Shown: positions 35,616-44,777 of the stretch, in pieces | Layout: the number at the start of each line of letters is the position of its first letter | Position numbering within the stretch: the stretch's first letter is position 1 | Assembly: GCF_000337495.1 (NCBI RefSeq) | Contig: NZ_AOIS01000063.1 | Span: forward strand, 1 to 64,000 | Reading direction: 5' to 3' | DNA: 64,000 bases | Source: Haloterrigena salina JCM 13891 | GTDB lineage: Archaea; Halobacteriota; Halobacteria; Halobacteriales; Natrialbaceae | The notes under the pieces: model-generated | Databases searched by the model: none | Seen by the model: only the letters and a program-made list of their open reading frames with translations | What the model was told of the DNA's origin: nothing | Made by a program: the position numbers and the translations under genes

Positions 35616-35867
35616 CTAAAAGTGACGAACGATCGCGCGGATCTGGTCTTCGGTGAGCTCCTCGCTGTAGAGTTCGAGGAGCGTTTGCCGGCGGGATCGG
35701 GAGAGGGACCGATTCCCGTTCTCGAGCATCGAGATGTGGGCCTGCATGAGCTCGGGAACCTCCCGCTCGACCGCCCGCTGCTCGTAGCCGGCCGCCACTC
35801 GAAGCAACCGCCAGCCGAGGGGAGAGATCCGGTCCAGGTCCAGATCCGGAACGTCAGAAGATGTCAT
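35616..35867 (-). CDS. Small XRE-like helix-turn-helix protein
   Basis: An 83-residue DNA-binding protein. LGWRLLRVAAGYEQRAVERE followed by LMQAHISMLENGNRSLSRSR matches the two recognition helices of a Cro/C1-type HTH. The last 25 residues (LLELYSEELTEDQIRAIVRH) are helical. It lies between the SLC13 transporter and an M42 peptidase, all on the same strand. It is a candidate regulator of the SLC13 gene through the palindrome 350 bases away, but this is only a positional guess. Confidence 0.8.
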   Translation of the reverse strand: MTSSDVPDLDLDRISPLGWRLLRVAAGYEQRAVEREVPELMQAHISMLENGNRSLSRSRRQTLLELYSEELTEDQIRAIVRHF

Positions 35868-36032
35868 ACGTAGTCCGAACGAGGAATACCAAAAGGCTCT
35901 GTTGAAATCGTTCGATTCTCGCCACTGTCTTTCCGCCCGACACAGACTGGTAGAAAAAACCGCGGCTGTCGGCGGCCGATCGAGACCGTCTCAGTCGCAG
36001 TCTCGATCGCGGCAGCGGCCTCGGAGTCCATC

Positions 36033-37100
36033 TCAGAGGGTGTAGTCCTCATCGCCGTCCTCGCTCGAGAGGAACGCCTCGAGGAGGTCGATCGTCGCCG
36101 CGACGTCGTCGACGTGGGCGGCCTCGGTCGGCGTGTGGAGGTATCGCGTCGGAATCGAGATCGCGCCGACGGGTTTGGCGCCATTCGAGAGCTGGAAGCC
36201 GGCCGTGTCGGTGCCGCCGGCGGGGAGGATCTCGCGCTGGTAGTCGATCTCCGCCTCGTCGGCGACCGACTGGAGCCGCTCGTGGACCTTCGGATTCGTG
36301 ATGACGCTCCCGTCCTTGAGCTTGATCGCCGCGCCGTCGCCGAGTTCGGTGACGCGGTCGCCGGCCTCGAAGCCGGGGATGTCGTTGGCGACGGTGACGT
36401 CGAGCGCGAGCGCCAGATCGGGGTCGACGTCGACGCCCAGCGCGCGGGCGCCCCGCAGGCCGACCTCCTCCTGGACGGTCGCACAGAAGTGGATCGTCAC
36501 GTCGGGATCCTCGAGCCGGCCGGCCGCCTCGAGCATCGCGAACAGACAGATCCGGTCGTCTAAGGCCTTGCCGGTGACCGTCTCGCCGACGCGCTCGGTC
36601 GTCTGGTCCATCGTCACGAGGTCGCCGGGCGAGACCCGCTCCTCGAGGTCCTCGTAGGGGAGGCCGACGTCCACGACGACGTCCTCGACCTCGGGAGTCT
36701 TCTCGCGGTCCTCGTCGCTCAAGGTGTGTGGCGGCGGCGAGCCGATGACTCCCGGCAGGTCGCCGTCGTCGGTGTGGATCGTCACCCGCTGGGCCTTGAG
36801 GACGCGTGCGTCCCAGCCGCCCAGCGCGTCGAGTTCGACGAAGCCGAAGCCCTCGTTGTCGCCCTTCAGGTGACGAACCATGAAGCCGATCTCGTCCATG
36901 TGCGCGGCGACTGCGACGGAGTAGTCGGAATCGCCCTCGAGCGTTCCCACGACGTTCCCCATCGCGTCGGTTCGGATCCGGTCGACGCGCTCCTCGAACG
37001 CGTCGACGACGAGATCGCGAACGCGGTCCTCGTAGCCTGGGACGCCACTCGTCTCGGTCAGCTCCGCGAGAAACTCGAAATCGAACGGAACGGATGCCAT
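36033..37100 (-). CDS. M42 family metallopeptidase (tetrahedral aminopeptidase type)
   Basis: A 355-residue cytoplasmic aminopeptidase of family M42, which assembles into dodecamers and trims peptides. The two-metal site is visible: AHMDEIGFM (H67, D69), ALDDRICLFAML, VQEEVGLRGARALG with the catalytic Glu pair, ALDVTVANDIPG, and a late His in YLHTPTEAAH. ATG 37100 (MASVPFDFEFL) is used; the upstream frame is not protein-like. It would act after peptide import by the Dpp-type system elsewhere in the window. Confidence 0.93.
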   Translation of the reverse strand: MASVPFDFEFLAELTETSGVPGYEDRVRDLVVDAFEERVDRIRTDAMGNVVGTLEGDSDYSVAVAAHMDEIGFMVRHLKGDNEGFGFVELDALGGWDARVLKAQRVTIHTDDGDLPGVIGSPPPHTLSDEDREKTPEVEDVVVDVGLPYEDLEERVSPGDLVTMDQTTERVGETVTGKALDDRICLFAMLEAAGRLEDPDVTIHFCATVQEEVGLRGARALGVDVDPDLALALDVTVANDIPGFEAGDRVTELGDGAAIKLKDGSVITNPKVHERLQSVADEAEIDYQREILPAGGTDTAGFQLSNGAKPVGAISIPTRYLHTPTEAAHVDDVAATIDLLEAFLSSEDGDEDYTL

Positions 37101-37278
37101 GACCGATCTTGTGATGGGTTCGACTATAAACCCGCGGATGGAGAGCCCTCGGCGAGTTCGGCGGGCGAATTCGTAGGACGGCTCGATCGCGGGCCACGCG
37201 CGTGAATCGCTCGCGACGGCTGGGGGTTTCCATATTAACCGCGGGGTATTAACGCGGTGGTCCGCTAGACGTGTGTAT

Positions 37279-38445
37279 ATGAGTGACGTACGTGTCGCAG
37301 GTGTCGGCCTGACCCCGTTCGGAAACGCGCCCGAGCGGACCAGCCGGGACCTCTTCGCGGAAGCGAGTATCACGGCGTTCGAGGACAGCGGCGTCCCTCG
37401 AGACGACGTGGACGCCCTCCTCTACGGTAACTTCATGGGCGAACTGTCCGAACACCAGGGCCATCACGGGCCCCTCATGGCCGAGGCCGCGGGCGTGCGG
37501 GCGCCGGCGACCCGCTACGAGTCCGCCTGCGCCTCGAGCGGCACGGCCGTCCGGGACGCGGTCATGCGCATCCGCAACGGCGAGGACGACGTGATCCTCG
37601 TCGGCGGCGCCGAGCGGATGACCAACCTCGGCACCGCGGGCGCGACCGAGGCGCTCGCGATCGCCGCCGACGACCTCTGGGAGGTCCGCGCCGGGATGAC
37701 CTTCCCCGGCGCCTACGCGCTGATGGCCCAGGCTTACTTCGACGAGTACGGCGGCGAACACGAGGATCTCGCCCACGTCGCCGTCAAGAACCACGAGAAC
37801 GCCCTGAACAACGAGAAGGCCCAGTACCAGAGCGCGATCGAGGTCAGCGACGTCCTCGAGGCCCCGCAGGTCTCCAGCCCGCTGGGACTGTACGACTCCT
37901 GTCCGATCTCCGACGGCGCGGCCGCCGTGGTCCTCACGAGCGAGGAGTACGCCGAAGAACACGGTCTCGAGGCGCCGGTTTCGATCAGCGGCACCGGGCA
38001 GGGCGGCGACCGGATGGCCCTCCACGATCGCGAGTACCTCGCGCGCTCGCCCGCGGCCCGCGAGGCGAGCGACGAAGCGTACGCCGACGCCGGCGTCGAC
38101 CCCGCGGACGTCGACTTCGCGGAGGTCCACGACTGCTTCACGATCGCCGAAGTGCTCGCGATCGAGTCGCTCGATCTGTTCCCGATCGGCGAGGGGGTCT
38201 CGGCGGCCCGAGACGGCCGAACGACCGCCGACGGCGAGACGCCCATCAACCTCTCGGGCGGGCTGAAGGCGAAGGGCCACCCGGTCGGCGCAACCGGCGC
38301 CTCCCAGATCGCCGAGGTCACGAAACTGCTCTCCGGAAAACACCCCAACAGCGAGTTCGTCGAGGGCGCGACGACCGGCGTCGCCCACAACGCGGGCGGC
38401 ACCGTCGCGAGTGCGACCGTTCACGTCCTGGAGGTGAGCGAGTAA
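37279..38445 (+). CDS. Thiolase family protein (acetyl-CoA C-acyltransferase-like)
   Basis: A 388-residue thiolase of the archaeal SCP2-like group. The nucleophilic Cys is C84 in ESACASSGTA. The second active-site motif is AEVHDCFTIAE and the C-terminal one is GGLKAKGHPVGATGASQ. It ends with HNAGGTVASATVHVLE. It may close beta-oxidation or start acetoacetyl-CoA synthesis. It is coupled to a DUF35 zinc-ribbon protein (TAATG overlap), the arrangement known in archaeal acetoacetyl-CoA thiolase complexes. The start ATG 37279 follows an A/T-rich GTATTAACG promoter element (37247-37255). Confidence 0.92.
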   Translation: MSDVRVAGVGLTPFGNAPERTSRDLFAEASITAFEDSGVPRDDVDALLYGNFMGELSEHQGHHGPLMAEAAGVRAPATRYESACASSGTAVRDAVMRIRNGEDDVILVGGAERMTNLGTAGATEALAIAADDLWEVRAGMTFPGAYALMAQAYFDEYGGEHEDLAHVAVKNHENALNNEKAQYQSAIEVSDVLEAPQVSSPLGLYDSCPISDGAAAVVLTSEEYAEEHGLEAPVSISGTGQGGDRMALHDREYLARSPAAREASDEAYADAGVDPADVDFAEVHDCFTIAEVLAIESLDLFPIGEGVSAARDGRTTADGETPINLSGGLKAKGHPVGATGASQIAEVTKLLSGKHPNSEFVEGATTGVAHNAGGTVASATVHVLEVSE

Positions 38446-38834
38446 TGAGCGACTCCGAAACCCGAGACGCCGGCTTCGACGAGTGGCTCGACGCCGCCGA
38501 GGAGGACCGAGCGTACTACCTCGCGTGTCCGAACGACCACGGCTCCCTGCCGCCCCGTCGGGTCTGTCCCGACTGCGGCGCGACCGAACTCGAGGACCTC
38601 GAGTTACCCGACAGCGGCGAAATCCAGACGTTCACCGTCACGCACGTCCCGACGCCGGCCTTCGAGGAGGACGCCCCCTATGCGACGGCCATCGCGAACT
38701 TCGGACCCGTGCGCATTACGGGACAGGTCGTCGGCATCGACCCCGCGGACGTCGAGACCGGACTCGAGGTCGAGATCGAGGTCACGGTGTCGGAGACGAC
38801 GGGGGAGCGCGTGCTCGGGTTCAGCCCGGTATAG
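38445..38834 (+). CDS. Zinc-ribbon/OB-fold (DUF35) acyl-CoA-binding partner protein
   Basis: A 129-residue protein of the DUF35/ChsH2-like family. The N-terminal helix and rubredoxin-like zinc ribbon carry C28, C41 and C44, with H32 in place of the fourth usual cysteine. The OB-fold follows (IQTFTVTHVPTPAFEEDAPY, ANFGPVRITGQVVG). Such proteins bind the CoA moiety and scaffold thiolase/HMG-CoA-synthase complexes. Here the start codon overlaps the thiolase stop, so the two are almost certainly partners. Confidence 0.9.
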   Translation: MSDSETRDAGFDEWLDAAEEDRAYYLACPNDHGSLPPRRVCPDCGATELEDLELPDSGEIQTFTVTHVPTPAFEEDAPYATAIANFGPVRITGQVVGIDPADVETGLEVEIEVTVSETTGERVLGFSPV

Positions 38835-39199
38835 CGGATCGAATCGCGGTTTGTGGCGCCGTTCGCTCCGCCTTCGCAGACGCGGTTCGCAGACGATTTT
38901 CTCGGACGCGTTTCTCAGTCCGAGACACTCTCTCGACCATCTGTGCGACGCACTCGGATCGATCGTCGCGTCGCTCCTGACGGACGGAGTCTCTTCCGTC
39001 ACGACGTGAGATAAATCGGTGGACAGAAACTGCGAGTACCCCTACCCGCTGTCCACCATCCTACTCGGCGAATCGCACTTCCGCGGAATATGCTTTGTGG
39101 CTCAGCTCGGGACTCGAACGGTGAGTCGTCCGCACCGAACGACGACAGATGGGACGCGTCTCCCGTCGCGGTGCTCGGTCGATCCCCGCCTGACCGTCG
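38835..39199. other. Intergenic region with a stem-loop, no gene recognised
   Basis: 365 bases between a rightward and a leftward gene. The only structure I can point to is GGTGGACAG (39018-39026) pairing with CTGTCCACC (39049-39057) over a 22-base loop. This may be a shared terminator or an RNA element. No protein or RNA gene was supported. Confidence 0.5.
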
Positions 39200-40162
39200 T
39201 TAGTCCCCGATATCGACGTCGACGTGTGGCAGCTCCGCGGTCAGGTACTCGACGAACTTGTCGGGGTGCTCGGCGTGGGGCAGTTGCGTCGCGTAGTCGA
39301 TGACGACGAGGTCGGTGTCGGCGGCCTCGGCGAGGTCCCGCCCCTCGCGCAACGGCACGAGATCGGCGTCGCGACCCCAAACGAGCGTGGTCGGGGTCTC
39401 GAGGCCGGCCAGTTCGGTCTGCAGGTCGAAGTCGGGGTCGAGGGTGCCGCTGCTGAACGAGGCGGACGCGTAGCGGGCGCCGGGCTGGTGGGCGCTCCGC
39501 CACGCGTAGTCGACCGTCTCGTCGTCGATCCGGTCGGAATCGTAGTAGCCGTCGCGGTCGTAGAAGTAGCGAATCGAGGGTTTGCTCGCCAGCAGGTTGT
39601 AGAGCGTCGTCCCGACGACGGGCGCTCGAACGAGGGTCCGAACCCACGGCCGTTCGTCGGCGGTCTCGTCGGTCGGGCAGATCAACACGAGCTGTTCGAA
39701 GTCATCCCGGTCGGAGGATTCGGTCTCCGCGGCGGCCCCGACGGCGAAGGCGCCGGTCAGCGAGGTGGCGACGACGATCGGTTCGTCGGTCACCTCGTCG
39801 GCGAAGTCGCGGAGGAACTCGGCGTAGAGCGTCGCCGAGTAGACCAGCGGCGGTCGCTCGGAGCGGCCGAACCCGGGGAGGTCGACGGCGATCACGTGGT
39901 AATCCTCCGCCAGTCGCTCGACGATCGGCCGGAACTCGTGGCTGCTCGCGCCCGCGTAGATGCCGTGACAGAGGAGCAGATCGGGATCGTTCGGATCGCC
40001 GGCGACGGTGTAGCGCGTCTCGATGCCGCGCCAGCGATACGTCCGCTCGATCCCGACGAGCGGGTTCTCGAGGTCGCCCGCTCGCTTCGTGAGGAGGCGA
40101 TTGCCGAGGACAGCTGCGCCGACGGTGCCGACCGCTGCGCCGAGGACTGTTCGGGCCTTCAT
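39200..40162 (-). CDS. Alpha/beta hydrolase with altered nucleophile elbow
   Basis: A 320-residue alpha/beta-hydrolase fold protein. The N-terminal 20 residues are a hydrophobic helix (VLGAAVGTVGAAVLG), possibly a membrane anchor. Landmarks are LLLCHGIYAGASSHEFRP (oxyanion strand), VDLPGFGRSERPP, the elbow VVATSLTGAFAVG, the acid strand TTLVWGRDADLVP and the catalytic His in YATQLPHAEHPDKF. The elbow reads A-T-S134-L-T where G-x-S-x-G is usual; the serine is kept but both glycines are replaced. The substrate is unknown. Confidence 0.82.
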   Translation of the reverse strand: MKARTVLGAAVGTVGAAVLGNRLLTKRAGDLENPLVGIERTYRWRGIETRYTVAGDPNDPDLLLCHGIYAGASSHEFRPIVERLAEDYHVIAVDLPGFGRSERPPLVYSATLYAEFLRDFADEVTDEPIVVATSLTGAFAVGAAAETESSDRDDFEQLVLICPTDETADERPWVRTLVRAPVVGTTLYNLLASKPSIRYFYDRDGYYDSDRIDDETVDYAWRSAHQPGARYASASFSSGTLDPDFDLQTELAGLETPTTLVWGRDADLVPLREGRDLAEAADTDLVVIDYATQLPHAEHPDKFVEYLTAELPHVDVDIGD

Positions 40163-40252
40163 GACCGATCGGTACGACCGCGAGCGTCTTAGATTTGCGG
40201 TTGGAACGCAGTCGCCGACACCGGGATCGCCGCCGGTATCGCGTCGATTCCG

Positions 40253-41326
40253 TTAGCCGTTATCGATCTCGAGATCGTCGAGACAGGTCTCGACGGGGGC
40301 CAACACGTCGTCGGCGATGGAGTAGGGATCGGTCTCGCCCTGCCGGACCGCTTCGGCGAGGTCCTCGACGCCTCCGGCGGCCGCGAGTCGGTCCTCGAGC
40401 ACGGCGTTGACGTCCTCGCGCAACAGCGTGCGGATCTCCTCGGCGTAGCGACCGCGGACCTGTTCGGCGTGCTCGCCGGAGTCGACGAGGTACTGCCGGT
40501 GGTCGGCGAACGCCTCGAGGAGGTCGTCGACCCCCTCGCCGCGCGTGGCGACGGTCTCGACGATGGGGGTGGACCACGTCTCGGCGTCGGCTTCGTCGAT
40601 GTCGTCCTCGGGATCCCAGTCGTCGTGGGCGTCGATGACCTCCTGGCTGTGGTGGCCGCTTCCGCCGGCCATGCCGCCGCCCTCGTCGAGCTGGATCATA
40701 TCGCGCAGCTCCTGGACGGTTCGGTCGGCGCCGTCGCGGTCGGCCTTGTTGACCACGAAGACGTCCGCGATCTCGAGGATGCCGGCTTTCAGCGTCTGGA
40801 TCTCGTCGCCCGACCCCGGCGGGACGAGGACGGCGACGGTGTCGGCGGTGCGGACGATGTCGATCTCGTTTTGCCCGGCGCCGACGGTCTCGATGATGAT
40901 CTTGTCCTTTCCGAAGGCGTCCATCGCCTTGACGGCGTCCGCGGTGGCGGTCGACAGTCCGCCCAGCGTCCCGCGGGCGCTCATCGAGCGGACGAAGACG
41001 TCCATATCGCCGACGGTCGAGGCCATCCGGATGCGATCACCCAGTACCGCGCCGCCGGTAAACGGCGAGGAGGGGTCGATCGCGATGACGCCGACCGTCT
41101 CGCCGCGGTCGCGGTAGGTCTCCGCGAGTTTGTCGACCAGCGTCGACTTCCCCGCGCCGGGGCTGCCCGTGACGCCGATCACGTCGGCGTCGCCGGTGTG
41201 GGCGTACAGTTCGGAGACGAGATCCCGGTACCCCGGCGACCGGTTCTCGATCTTCGAGATGACTCGAGCCAGCGCGCGGTGTTTGCCCGCGAGCAGGTCC
41301 TCGAGCAACTCCTCGTCGGCGCTCAT
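40253..41326 (-). CDS. meaB: Methylmalonyl-CoA mutase-associated GTPase MeaB
   Basis: A 357-residue G3E-type P-loop GTPase that protects and reloads adenosylcobalamin on methylmalonyl-CoA mutase. Walker A GVTGSPGAGKST is at residues 51-62. IAIDPSSPFTGGAVLGDRIR, the switch region IIETVGAGQNEIDI and the guanine-specificity motif VVNKADRDG follow. A His/Gly-rich acidic insert (EGGGMAGGSGHHSQEV) interrupts the C-terminal part. ATG 41326 overlaps the stop of the mutase small-subunit gene (ATGA). Confidence 0.95.
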   Translation of the reverse strand: MSADEELLEDLLAGKHRALARVISKIENRSPGYRDLVSELYAHTGDADVIGVTGSPGAGKSTLVDKLAETYRDRGETVGVIAIDPSSPFTGGAVLGDRIRMASTVGDMDVFVRSMSARGTLGGLSTATADAVKAMDAFGKDKIIIETVGAGQNEIDIVRTADTVAVLVPPGSGDEIQTLKAGILEIADVFVVNKADRDGADRTVQELRDMIQLDEGGGMAGGSGHHSQEVIDAHDDWDPEDDIDEADAETWSTPIVETVATRGEGVDDLLEAFADHRQYLVDSGEHAEQVRGRYAEEIRTLLREDVNAVLEDRLAAAGGVEDLAEAVRQGETDPYSIADDVLAPVETCLDDLEIDNG

Positions 41327-41739
41327 CGCTGGGGGGCGTTCTCGCGGACGAACTCGATGGTCTCCTCGATCGACGTCCCGGGGCCGAAGACGGCCGCGAC
41401 GCCCTCCGCCATCAGTTCCTCGCGGTCCTCTTCGGGGATGACGCCGCCGGCCAGCACGAGCGTGTCCTCCTTGGCGCCGTACTCCTCGAGCCCGTCCATG
41501 ATCTTCGGGATGAGCGTGTCGTGAGCCCCCGAGAGGATGGAGATTCCGAGCACGTCGACGTCCTCCTGGACGGCCGCCTGAACGATCTCCTCGGGCGCCT
41601 TGTGCAGCCCGGAGTAAATGACCTCGAAGCCGGCGTCGCGGAACGCCCGCGCGATGACGTGAGCTCCCCGATCGTGGCCGTCGAGACCGACTTTGGCGAC
41701 GAGACACCGGATCGACTCCTGTTCCTGTTCGCTGCTCAT
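41323..41739 (-). CDS. Methylmalonyl-CoA mutase cobalamin-binding (small) subunit
   Basis: A 138-residue B12-binding protein. The DxHxxG motif is D20-G-H22-D-R-G25 (KVGLDGHDRGA), the histidine being the lower cobalt ligand. SGLHKAPEEIV and LVLAGGVIPEED complete the Rossmann-like fold. It works with a separate large subunit (not in the window) in (R)-methylmalonyl-CoA to succinyl-CoA isomerisation, and with MeaB encoded next to it. A reverse-strand TATA-like GTTAAAG near 41768-41774 is about 30 bases upstream. Confidence 0.95.
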   Translation of the reverse strand: MSSEQEQESIRCLVAKVGLDGHDRGAHVIARAFRDAGFEVIYSGLHKAPEEIVQAAVQEDVDVLGISILSGAHDTLIPKIMDGLEEYGAKEDTLVLAGGVIPEEDREELMAEGVAAVFGPGTSIEETIEFVRENAPQR

Positions 41740-42055
41740 AGCGGGGGTTCTTCGTCCGACCGTTTGACTTTAACGGAAGACATTAATGGAAGACTATGAT
41801 GGTTAGAAACATCCGTTCTCGAGCGGAAACGGTATCGAGTCGACGATTTGGACCCGTGTCGGTCTCCGCGAACCGGCTCTCACTCGCTGCGTTGAAACTC
41901 GTCGTACAGTAGCTGCTGATGGAACCGAGAACCAAGAGAACCCGTAATTTGTCCGTTCGGACACTCTACGTTGTTACTTGTAACCCCTTGGTCTTTGGGG
42001 TCATAATTGTGCTATTGAACACGGCTTTTCGCTCCGCCGTCGAGGATCGAGACGC
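41740..42055. other. Divergent intergenic region, promoters only
   Basis: 316 bases between the mutase subunit and an unknown gene. It contains the reverse promoter mentioned for the mutase subunit. Near the forward gene is a short hairpin, CCCC (41985-41988) with GGGG (41997-42000). I see no further gene. Confidence 0.5.
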
Positions 42056-42700
42056 ATGCGAGAAATCAGTGAAATACGCTTCAAGACGGTCGGCGAAGCC
42101 GAGAATAGACGGCTCATCGAACGTTACGTCGTCGACGCGATCGACAGGCTCCCGGAGTTGTCCTGCTGTGAGTACGCGGCGTTCATGCCCGTTACGCACG
42201 AGGCGGTCGACGGTAGTAACGTGTGGCTCACGGTCGCCGGCGACAGTGACGCCCTCGTCGAACACGAATCCGAGGCGTGGGACGCGCTCGTCGAAGCGGA
42301 CCTCGTCTCGGAATGGGACGTGACGGAAGTTACGGAGGACTGGTACGAGACCGCCGGCGAACAGGGCGGCGAGTTGCTACTGCAGTGTCACGACGTTGCG
42401 AACCAGCTGACGACCGCCGCGTTCGAGACGTTCGACACTCGGCCCGCGCCGATCGATACGTATCCGAACGAGGATTCGAACCAACCGATCGGGTGGTGGA
42501 TGGTGCTCGAAATCGCGGCGGGACACCAGGAGTACTCCTTCGGTGAACGGGCGGAGCTGTTCCTGTCCGGACTCGAGCATACCTACGAAGATATCGCGGA
42601 GCTTGGATCGCCCGAGACGGCGGCACAACACATCGACGAGGGCATTCGGGCGCTCGAAGCGCTTCGAGACGATCTCACGGGTGAAGCGGACGACGGCTGA
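42056..42700 (+). CDS. Hypothetical haloarchaeal protein
   Basis: A 214-residue acidic soluble protein beginning MREISEIRFKTVGEAENRRL. There are two neighbouring cysteines (LSCCEYAAFMPVTHEAVDGS), a tryptophan-rich middle (WLTVAGD, WDALVEADLVSEWDV, DWYETAGEQGGELLLQCHD) and a helical C-terminus. A GWWMVLEIAAGHQEYSF helix could be packed or membrane-associated. No family was recognised. Codon use is normal for the window, and the flanking genes give no functional clue. Confidence 0.7.
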   Translation: MREISEIRFKTVGEAENRRLIERYVVDAIDRLPELSCCEYAAFMPVTHEAVDGSNVWLTVAGDSDALVEHESEAWDALVEADLVSEWDVTEVTEDWYETAGEQGGELLLQCHDVANQLTTAAFETFDTRPAPIDTYPNEDSNQPIGWWMVLEIAAGHQEYSFGERAELFLSGLEHTYEDIAELGSPETAAQHIDEGIRALEALRDDLTGEADDG

Positions 42701-43251
42701 ATCACCAGCGATCCGGACAGATGGCGCTAATCGCCTACTGAATACGTGGTCATCGTTCGACGCGACCGACCGACGACCCGACGCGAGCCCTCGCGTCGAT
42801 CGACTCGTAAACTGCTACGGTAATCGACTACCTCGGTGACCGCACACGGCGCCGACGCGTCGACCCGGATATTGTCGGCGACGTGATCACAGGCCGTATC
42901 GTTCGTTATCGAGGCAAATTCGCCCTTCGCGGAGTCGTACTACGTCCAGTCCGGCGGGGTGCCACGCGGCTTCCTCAGCGAGTCGGCGGCGGGTTGCCGC
43001 GCGTGACCGTGCCCGTAACGACCGCAACCGCGTTCGGAGGCGCCTTGACGTCTGTTTGGGGTCGTCTCCAGCGTCGTTACGGGTCGGGTGCGAACCGCGA
43101 GCCGACGAGACGAACCGAGTGATATCGGCCGAGCCGATACCGAGAAAACGGCCGTCTCGTGAGAGAAACTCCCCCGAACCAAAGGCTAAAGAACGTAACG
43201 ACCTAACATTCGAGTAATGACTATCGTTCGTTTATTGCGGAGGGATCTCTC
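42701..43251. other. Long intergenic region without a supported gene
   Basis: 551 bases with no frame that looks like a typical acidic haloarchaeal protein. Frames on both strands up to about 80 codons are rich in Arg and lack a promoter. An A/T-rich stretch near 43185-43210 (CTAAAGAACGTAACG) is a likely promoter, and GGAGGG at 43239-43244 is the ribosome site of the HD gene. Confidence 0.5.
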
Positions 43252-43926
43252 GTGGGCGTCGAAATAAAAGAGACCAGGGTATCCGACGCCGAGTTCGAGG
43301 AGATGAAGGGATTCGTCTTCGAGTATCTCGCGGCCAGCGTCGAGAAGGAAGAGGAGGGCGGTCGGATGCGCTGGTACCCGTGGCACTCGGCGGAGTACCG
43401 ACACAATCACATCCTCAACGTGGTCGAACTCGCGACGGATATCGCGCGCGAGGAGGGCGCCGACATCGACGTCACCCGCGTCGCCGCGCTCTTTCACGAC
43501 GTCGCCAAACTCGAGACCGATCAGGAGCTCCACGCCGAGGCCGGCGCGCGCGTCGCCCGGGAGTACCTCGAGTCCCGCGCGGACTACCCCGAATCGTTCA
43601 TCGAGCAGGTCTGTCGGGCCATCGAACACCACTCCTACCAGGGCGACCTGACCGATCTCACGCTCGAGGCCCAGTGTCTCATCGAGGCCGACCTGCTCGA
43701 TAAGGTCGGGGCCAACGGCACCGCCCTGATGCTGTTGCGGATGGGCTACGAGGCGCGGACTCACATGGACTGCGACGAGATGGTCGACCGCGTCTTAGAG
43801 CGCGGCTACGACGCTGCCTCCCGCGTCCAGAGCGACACCGCCGAAGGGATCGCCCACCGCCGGCTCAAGCGCGTGAAGTGGTTCCGGGAGTGGCTCGAGG
43901 ACGAAATCGCCGCGATGGGCGACTAG
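43252..43926 (+). CDS. HD-domain metal-dependent phosphohydrolase
   Basis: A 224-residue HD superfamily protein. The metal-binding set is present: RHNHILNVVELA, LFHDVAKLE with the HD pair, an HH pair in AIEHHSYQGD, and EADLLDKVGANG. These enzymes usually hydrolyse nucleotides or cyclic dinucleotides; the substrate is unknown. The start is GTG at 43252, supported by a clear GGAGG site (43239-43243) eight bases before it. MGVEIKETRVSDAEFEEMKG is typical of the haloarchaeal version. Confidence 0.88.
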   Translation: MGVEIKETRVSDAEFEEMKGFVFEYLAASVEKEEEGGRMRWYPWHSAEYRHNHILNVVELATDIAREEGADIDVTRVAALFHDVAKLETDQELHAEAGARVAREYLESRADYPESFIEQVCRAIEHHSYQGDLTDLTLEAQCLIEADLLDKVGANGTALMLLRMGYEARTHMDCDEMVDRVLERGYDAASRVQSDTAEGIAHRRLKRVKWFREWLEDEIAAMGD

Positions 43927-44200
43927 AGCCGGTCTCATCCCGTTCGACCGGTCGATGAAATACCCTTCTCGAGCGCCCGGTCCCGCCGATATCCCGACGA
44001 GAGCCGTCGATCTCCCCACGAGAATCCCCGCCGCTCGAGAGCGACGCTATCAGTCCCGTCCGGTCGCGGAAGCTGAAACGCTTCGGCGGCCGACCAGTGT
44101 CGATTGAGTCTCGACGGACGAAGGAGGCGTTTCAGACACGAATCATATCGGGTCGAGACGGCCGTTGCGTTCATGACAGTGTAGCCTCGAATCGGTGGTA

Positions 44201-44773
44201 ATGGGACGCGTTCGCCGAACCGGCCTTGTCGTGTGTTGTTGCCTAGCTATACTGACAGTTGGGCCGGTCGTCGGAGCCGCACAGCAGTCGGCGGCCGTCG
44301 TCGACGGATCGCCGGCTGCGAGTCAGACCGAGGTCGACGTCGCCGGGCAGGCGTCGGCTTGCTTCGACGCCGGAGGCTCCGAGTTCGTCATCGGTTCGTC
44401 GGACGGAACGAACATCTGGATTCGCCTCCACGCTGGGCCGCTCACCGATTCCGGCTGGGCGCTCGGCGCCGAAATGATCGGCTCGACCGGGGGGACCTCG
44501 ATCGTCGAGGTCGTCGCCGGGATTCAGTTCGTCGGCGACGGCTTCCTCGATCTCCTCTCGAGTCCCGGTGAGTCGGTCGAACTGATCAGCGGGTTCGACT
44601 TCCAGTTGCCGATGCTCGAGATGGCCTCGAGCGGGCTCGGGGCCGACGAGGCCGCCGGGAGCGACGGCGGCGCCGAAAACGAGAGCGGAGACAGCGCCGC
44701 GAACGGGAGCGACGACGGGCAACGCGGTGGTCAACGGGCCAGCGACAGCCCGTTCGAGATGATTCGGTGCTGA
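44201..44773 (+). CDS. Secreted haloarchaeal protein of unknown function
   Basis: A 190-residue protein with an N-terminal signal sequence (RRTGLVVCCCLAILTVGPVV, cleaved after GAA). The body has one conserved-looking fold segment (ACFDAGGSEFVIGSSDGTNI, then GWALGAEMIGSTGG). The low-complexity acidic linker (AAGSDGGAENESGDSAANGS) precedes a short terminal SPFEMIRC. Two cysteines in the mature part (ACFDAG and the terminal RC) could form a disulfide. The family was not recognised. The stop is four bases from the stop of the convergent LysE-type gene. Confidence 0.7.
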   Translation: MGRVRRTGLVVCCCLAILTVGPVVGAAQQSAAVVDGSPAASQTEVDVAGQASACFDAGGSEFVIGSSDGTNIWIRLHAGPLTDSGWALGAEMIGSTGGTSIVEVVAGIQFVGDGFLDLLSSPGESVELISGFDFQLPMLEMASSGLGADEAAGSDGGAENESGDSAANGSDDGQRGGQRASDSPFEMIRC

Positions 44774-44777
44774 GTCC

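Noticed and set aside
39100-39135. T-arm-like GTTCGAGTCCC on the reverse strand as a tRNA gene or remnant
   Set aside because: No pairing acceptor, D or anticodon arms could be found around it; too short to support.
42883-43182. Two overlapping 80-codon frames in the gap before the HD gene
   Set aside because: Arg/Val-rich or basic products, no promoter or ribosome site, no recognisable motif.
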